Assembly: GCF_965638725.1 (NCBI RefSeq)
Contig: NC_134950.1
Location: 170,280,853 to 170,344,852 of the forward strand
From: Aptenodytes patagonicus
Taxonomy: Eukaryota; Chordata; Aves; Sphenisciformes; Spheniscidae
Direction: 5' to 3'
DNA length: 64,000 nucleotides
The notes under the pieces are model-generated. The model was not told the origin of the DNA and did no database searches. It saw only the letters and a list, made by a program, of their open reading frames with translations. The position numbers and the translations under genes were made by a program. Below, in pieces: positions 59,420 to 64,000 of this stretch; the first letter of the stretch is position 1, and each line of letters opens with the position of its first letter.

Positions 59420-62400
59420 CTGGGCAAGGAACAGAGCAACCCGTTAAGGAGAAGGTTTGGAACTTTGGGCCTGGGTCTCTCGCACAAAAAGCGAAGCCAT
59501 GCTGCCCCACAGGCCAGACAAAAGATTTAATTTATAATGTGCAGATTTAAAGATAAGCATATTCTCTAGACTAGAAGGAAAATAACACCTGTGCTAGGCA
59601 TATAAACAGCCCTCTAAAATTAAATGAGAGTATAATGCATCAGTGTCTCTGCTATTCATGAAAGGCTAATGCAGCTTGCAACTGTCACTTGAAAACATTT
59701 CCTTACCTCCAGTGCTGTTAACAGAAAGTCGTACAGTCCTCCTTGATTGGTGGGGTCCATCAAGTCTCTGATCAGATGGATTTCAGCTCCCAGGTGCTGT
59801 ATTCTAGGGGGGAAAAAAAAAAAAAGTCACAACTAGAACAAATCTCTGGGCACCGGTGTTTGCAGGCGTATGTGTGGCCAGCAGGAGCAGGGAAGTGATG
59901 GTGCCCCTGTACTCAGCCCTGGTGAGGCCACACCTCGAACACTGTGTTCAGTTTTGGGCCCCTCACTACAAGAAGGACGTCGAGGTGCTGGAGCATGTCC
60001 AGAGAAGGGCAACAAGGCTGGTGAGGGGTCTGGAGAACAAGTCTGATGAGGAGCGGCTGAGGGAACTGGGGTTGTTTAGCCTGGAGAAGAGGAGGCTGAG
60101 GGGAGACCTCATCGCTCTCTACAACCACCTGAAAGGAGGTTGTAGCGAGGTGGGGGTCGGTCTCTTCTCCCAAGTAACAAGCGATAGGACGAGAGGAAAC
60201 GGCCTCAAGTTGCACCAGGGGAGGTTTAGATTGGACGTGAGGAAAAATGTCTTCACTGAAAGAGTGGTTAAACATTGGACCAGGCTGCCCAGGGAAGTGG
60301 TTGAGTCCCCATCCCTGGAGGTATTTAAAAGACGAGTAGATGAGGCACTTAGGGACATGGTTTAGTGGACATGGTGGTGTTGGGTCAACGGTTGGACTCG
60401 ATGATCTTAGAGGTCTTTTCCAACCTCAATGATTCTATGATTCTATGTTTGAAATCAGATTATGGAGAGAGGGAAGCACGCATCTGGAAGTCCATTGCTG
60501 ATTCCTTGTGCATCACCTCGATCTTCTGGAGGCTGAGTCCTTGAGGTATCCGGCATGACTGGATTTCAGCAAAGACGCTCAATCATAAGAAAATTTCAAC
60601 TCCTCCATTTTTCACAGTCTCTCTTATTCCCCCCTCCTCTCTCATCTATGGTCAAGAAAGCTACCTCGCAAACAAACCTGTATCATCCAACCTGACTGCG
60701 GGGGGGGGGGGGGGGGGGGGGAACTTCTGTATTTCATGGCTCCAAGTTCAAACATTTCACTCTTTTTCGGAGACCAAGCACATCCAGGAAGTCAGGCAAG
60801 GATTTTTGACTCAAATTTGCCAGGAAAAAAAAAAAGTACAGTTTCATTCTACTGGATGTAAGCAGGCTTCTGCAGTTCCAGTGAAAGCAGCACGGAGAGA
60901 GCCTCTTTGGCAGAAATGCGTTACGTTTACAGTCATTCCTACACAGGAAAAGTCTAATTATTAGGCGGACAGTGTTCAAGACCTTCCTAGTCTCCGAACT
61001 GAATCACAGTGCCCCACTGAGAATGGAAAATAGAAGATGTATGATATACAGACGGTGCCTTGAAGGCATCAACTATTGGCCTTCAAAGGCTTCACATTCC
61101 TATAATCTGATACGCAGGTAAGACCCCATTTCTCGTGACAACCCTGAATTATCCTCTCGGGTAAGAGAGGGACACTCAGGAAGTCCCCAGCCACTTTATG
61201 TCATGGTCAACACCATCACACCACAGCTGGCAGGCAGCAGCGCACAGAAACCCCGAATACAGCTCAGGAAAAAGTGTGTTAAAACACAAACCCCGTTTTT
61301 TCCTTTAAACTATTTGGCCTGGACACACGACTGTCCTTTCTCTGATTGAGGTGTCACACAACAGTGGGACTGGGAAATGAAAAGCTTCCACTTACTTTGC
61401 TCGGGATACAACATACATCAGTAGGGGCAACAGGTCATCCATGGGGAGCTTGTAGTCCTTCTCCACCACCCGGGACACTGTGCTCTCTATCTCCTCATAT
61501 GTCTTCTGGAGGATCACCAGTTTTTCCCGGGGATCCACCGTGGTGCTGTCAGTGTGAAAACAGCCATGTCAAAGGTGCTTCCACTACACAGCTAAAGAGA
61601 TAAAGCAGCAGAACTAAAAAGAACCCAGAGCAGACCGTCATGCTACAAAACAGTCTGTCAATCGTCTCAAATGGCTGCACCAAAAAGGGGTCAAGAAGGT
61701 TGTGCCAGGAGGCGTCACCAGGGTATAACATCATCCAGATGGACCTTGAGTCTTCTCAAGTCCCGAGTATGACCTGCTTGTCCCAGTGTCAGTCTTTCAC
61801 TTTAGACAGGACTAACCTGAATCACAGTCCCTCAAATAAAAGCTAAAGAGTATGAGATGAATCACTTTGGGCAGTTCTATCAAGATACTGCTCTTGTGAG
61901 GGACTAATGCAGTTGTCACATCTATAAGGTTGTTTTTTTCTGCCTGTAACGCCCTGCCAGGGTACACGTAGCCTGTGCTGCCTTCCCCAGAAGAGAAGTC
62001 ACGTTGGCTTTCATAGGGAGGCTCTCACCAGGACTAGTGTACTTAGGGACCTGAGAGCTCCTGTCTGATAGATCTCACAACACTTCCCCGCTCACCTTTA
62101 TCTTCCTTCCCACTCGTTACTGCAGCACCATCCCCTAGGCTGGACTTCAAGCCAGGAAATCAAGCTGAGCTTCTTAAATTGAGCTCTGCTTTACTTCATT
62201 AACATCTTGGGATGCCGCACTGGATGGATAACCCTCATGTAGCTCCATGTCTCCAGAGCAATGGGCTCTATCATGACCAGGCAGTCACAGCCAGGCCCAA
62301 CTTGCCATGCACATCGACATGAGTGAACTCCATTTCAAAGTCAGATTTTGTGTAGGAACGTCTCCGCAAAATTAAGGGAAGATATTTGCCGGGGAGGGTT

Positions 62401-63950
62401 GCATTTAAACACACTAGGTATTGTCTTGACATTCTTTTGAGAAAAAAATATTTCTATAGAAGTTACTTTTTCTTTCAACTGAAATAATATCACAAACAAC
62501 TTCAAAGTTGGCCAACTTGGCCAACAAGGCCAAGTGCCGGGTCCTGCACTTCGGCCACAACAACCCCATGCAGCGCTACAGGCTTGGGGAAGAGTGGCTG
62601 GAAAGCTGCCTGTTGGAAAAGGACCTGGGGGTGCTGGTCGACAGCCGGCTGAACATGAGCCGGCAGTGTGCCCAGGCGGCCAAGAAGGCCAATGGCATCC
62701 TGGCCTGTATCAGCAATAGTGTGGCCAGCAGGAGGAGGGAAGGGATCGTGCCCCTGTACTCGGCACTGGTGAGGCCGCACCTCGAATACTGTGTTCAGCT
62801 TTGGGCCCCTCACTACAAGAAGGACGTTGAGGTGCTGGAGCGTGTCCAGAGAAGGGCAACGAGGCTGGTGAGGGGTCTGGAGAACAAGTCAGATGAGGAG
62901 CGGCTGAGGGAACTGGGGTTGTTTAGCCTGGAGAAAAGGAGGCTGAGGGGAGACCTCATCGCTCTCTACAACTCCCTGAAAGGAGGTTGTAGCGAGGTGG
63001 GGGTCGGTCTCTTCTCCCAAGGAACAAGCGATAGGACGAGAGGAAATGGCCTCAAGTTGCGCCAGGGGAGGTTTAGATTGGATGTAAGGAAAAATGTCTT
63101 TACTGAAAGAGTGGTGAAACATTGGACCAGGCTGCCCAGGGAAGTGGTGGAGTCCCCATCCCTGGAGGTATTTAAAAGACGTGTAGACGTGGCGCTAAGG
63201 GACATGGTTTAGTGGGCATGGTGGTGTTGGGTTGACGGTTGGACTCGATGATCTTAGAGGTCTTTTCCAACCTCAATGATTCTATGATTCTAAATTGTCT
63301 TGCAGGCTGACCCAGATATGCTTTTGTAAACAGGTGTAAATTTACAGCAGTTCCCAGAAGACAGAAAAACCCTGTCAGCTCTGGTTGTCAGTCAGAGGTT
63401 ATGGACGGTGACTTACATCAGCTTCTGCAAACACTCTGTGGCGGACAGGAAACACTTGTCTTTGATAAGGGACCGCCTCTGAAAGGGAGACAAAGAGTTG
63501 TGCCTCTGTAAGAGCATCTCTCCGAGAGCCACCACATGGCTCCTCAGCACTGGACCCCAAATAAGCATGTTTGCTGCCCGTAAAAGGAGGGCAAAATAAA
63601 GCTGTTGTAGACAGTGCCACTCTGAACACACTTAGATGTCTACAGTGCCACTCTGGACATAGATGTCTTTGAAACGCCACCAAGCAGATCATTACAAAGC
63701 AATCCTATGCAGAGCTCGTATTCCCATCCATGGAAGTTCATATGCAGCAGCTACAGATCATAACTAATCAACACATATCATATATCTCTGATTTCCGAGT
63801 GCAGTCTGCCCTGTGGTTACTTAGGCAAAGCTCCATCATTAGCCAGCACCGACATGTAGCCCCAGTGCCATCTCACACCAAAGCTACCTCTTAGGGTTAT
63901 TTCTTACCTGGTTGGTTGTCAGGGTGAGATCTTTCAGAGGCCAGAGGTGT
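59348..63950 (-). CDS. ALS2CL: ALS2CL-like protein, C-terminal VPS9 region (partial, 5 exons)
   Basis: This is the 3' end of a gene whose 5' part lies beyond the right edge. Five exons (63950-63908, 63478-63417, 61545-61396, 59803-59707, 59419-59348) join in phase to about 140 residues ending in TGA. The product is a VPS9 domain, the guanine-nucleotide-exchange module for Rab5-family GTPases on endosomes. Segments in order: [52 protein letters not shown], the core [15 protein letters not shown], then [30 protein letters not shown] and [13 protein letters not shown]. The DD and P of the core are conserved VPS9 residues; at the position of the usual catalytic tyrosine there is F in YDFLLT. ALS2CL fits better than ALS2 or RIN proteins because of the [13 protein letters not shown] and CYEHIQ segments and the short tail, but this rests on recall. 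Introns hold two antisense CR1 copies. Confidence 0.75.
59707..59803 (-). CDS. ALS2CL: ALS2CL-like coding exon, VPS9 domain
   Basis: The acceptor is TTTCCCCCCTAG and the donor GGAG|GTAAGG. Encodes [17 protein letters not shown] and [15 protein letters not shown] after completing a lysine codon. It is a typical VPS9 helix pair. Confidence 0.88.
59871..60446 (+). mobile_element. CR1 LINE 3' fragment in ALS2CL-like intron
   Basis: A forward CR1 of about 575 bp starts at TGTGTGGCCAGCAGGAGCAG and ends in an ATTCTATGATTCTATG tail. The C-terminal 160 or so residues of ORF2 are still open ([19 protein letters not shown] ... ALRDMV), so it is a young copy. It is antisense to the host gene. Confidence 0.95.
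60700..60721 (+). repeat. Poly(G) run of 22
   Basis: There are 22 consecutive G. Such long G homopolymers are rare in vertebrate DNA and prone to sequencing and assembly length error. The RNA of the minus-strand host gene would carry poly(C). Confidence 0.85.
61396..61545 (-). CDS. ALS2CL: ALS2CL-like coding exon, VPS9 core
   Basis: The acceptor is TTCACACTGACAG and the donor GCAAA|GTAAGT. Encodes [18 protein letters not shown] to [11 protein letters not shown], including the conserved acidic pair and proline of the VPS9 core (MDDLLP). Confidence 0.9.
61546..63416 (-). other. ALS2CL-like intron with long CR1
   Basis: A 1.87-kb intron, of which about 790 bp (62503-63292) is a forward CR1. 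The remainder is unique. Confidence 0.8.
62503..63292 (+). mobile_element. Longest young CR1 LINE fragment, ORF2 C-terminus open
   Basis: A forward CR1 of about 790 bp. The ORF2 C-terminal 230 or so residues are uninterrupted from 62508 to the stop at 63212 ([98 protein letters not shown]). The 3'UTR and an ATTCTATG tail follow. It lacks the endonuclease and the catalytic part of the reverse transcriptase, so it cannot move by itself. The intact frame shows recent insertion. It is antisense to its host gene. Confidence 0.96.
63417..63478 (-). CDS. ALS2CL: ALS2CL-like coding exon
   Basis: The acceptor is TCTCCCTTTCAG and the donor TGAT|GTAAGT. Encodes [20 protein letters not shown] plus two bases. 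It lies just before the VPS9 domain and is in phase with both neighbours. Confidence 0.82.
63479..63907 (-). other. ALS2CL-like intron
   Basis: A 429-bp intron. Nothing else is recognised in it apart from a short repeated motif (GTGCCACTCTG) at about 63615 and 63645. Confidence 0.75.
63908..63950 (-). CDS. ALS2CL: ALS2CL-like coding exon, most upstream in window
   Basis: A 43-base exon with acceptor CTTCTTTCAG and donor CCAG|GTAAGA. Encodes [14 protein letters not shown] after one base completing the previous codon. It joins in phase to the exon at 63478. The rest of the gene lies beyond the window. Confidence 0.72.
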
Positions 63951-64000
63951 CTGAAAGAAGATTACAGAGAGAACATTTAGGAGGTAGATATCCATGTCTT

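Larger units (their letters stand above)
59804..61395 (-). other. ALS2CL-like intron with CR1 and poly(G)
   Basis: A 1.6-kb intron containing a CR1 at 59871-60446 and a 22-base G run at 60700-60721. The remainder is unique. Confidence 0.8.

Noticed and set aside
59853..60365. 169-aa plus-strand protein-like frame
   Set aside because: It is CR1 ORF2 C-terminal sequence in an intron, lacking the endonuclease and catalytic reverse-transcriptase parts.

Overview
This is vertebrate nuclear DNA, almost certainly from a bird. The evidence is at least eleven recognisable fragments of CR1 non-LTR retrotransposons, many ending in the avian-type (ATTCTATG)n tail, together with compact exon/intron genes with GT-AG splice sites and one CpG-island promoter. 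There are no operons, CRISPR arrays, rRNA or tRNA genes that I can see.

Layout. 1 to ~17.3 kb is intergenic sequence downstream of SNAP47, holding six CR1 copies (one nested inside another), simple repeats and AT-rich unique DNA. ~17.3 to 48.6 kb is SNAP47 on the minus strand: four conserved coding exons (40649-40153, 35077-34593, 30647-30517, 20867-20721), a long putative 3'UTR, and two upstream exons that stay open in the same reading frame. ~48.6-49.0 kb is a CpG island with a CCAAT box, placed as a head-to-head promoter for SNAP47 (leftward) and JMJD4 (rightward). 49.7-55.6 kb is JMJD4 on the plus strand, complete in six coding exons (427 aa). 59.3-63.95 kb is the 3' end of a minus-strand VPS9-domain gene, best matched to ALS2CL, which runs off the right edge. 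JMJD4 and this gene converge tail to tail across about 3.7 kb.

How the genes relate. SNAP47 is a Qb/Qc SNARE used in membrane fusion. JMJD4 is an Fe(II)/2-oxoglutarate oxygenase that in mammals hydroxylates the translation terminator eRF1. ALS2CL is a Rab5-family GEF-like protein of endosomes. Their products are not known to form a pathway; the link is genomic. The SNAP47/JMJD4 head-to-head pair is also found in mammals, as far as I recall.

I found no clearly new biological system. The observations most worth checking are: a continuous reading frame that would add 42-65 residues to the N-terminus of SNAP47 from the shared CpG-island promoter; a phenylalanine where VPS9 exchange factors normally carry a key tyrosine; a CR1 inserted into an older, opposite-facing CR1; a CR1 sitting between the arms of a 22-bp inverted repeat; and an AATAAA followed closely by 22 adenines between JMJD4 and ALS2CL. 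All exon boundaries were read by eye from splice consensus, frame and phase, not from transcripts.
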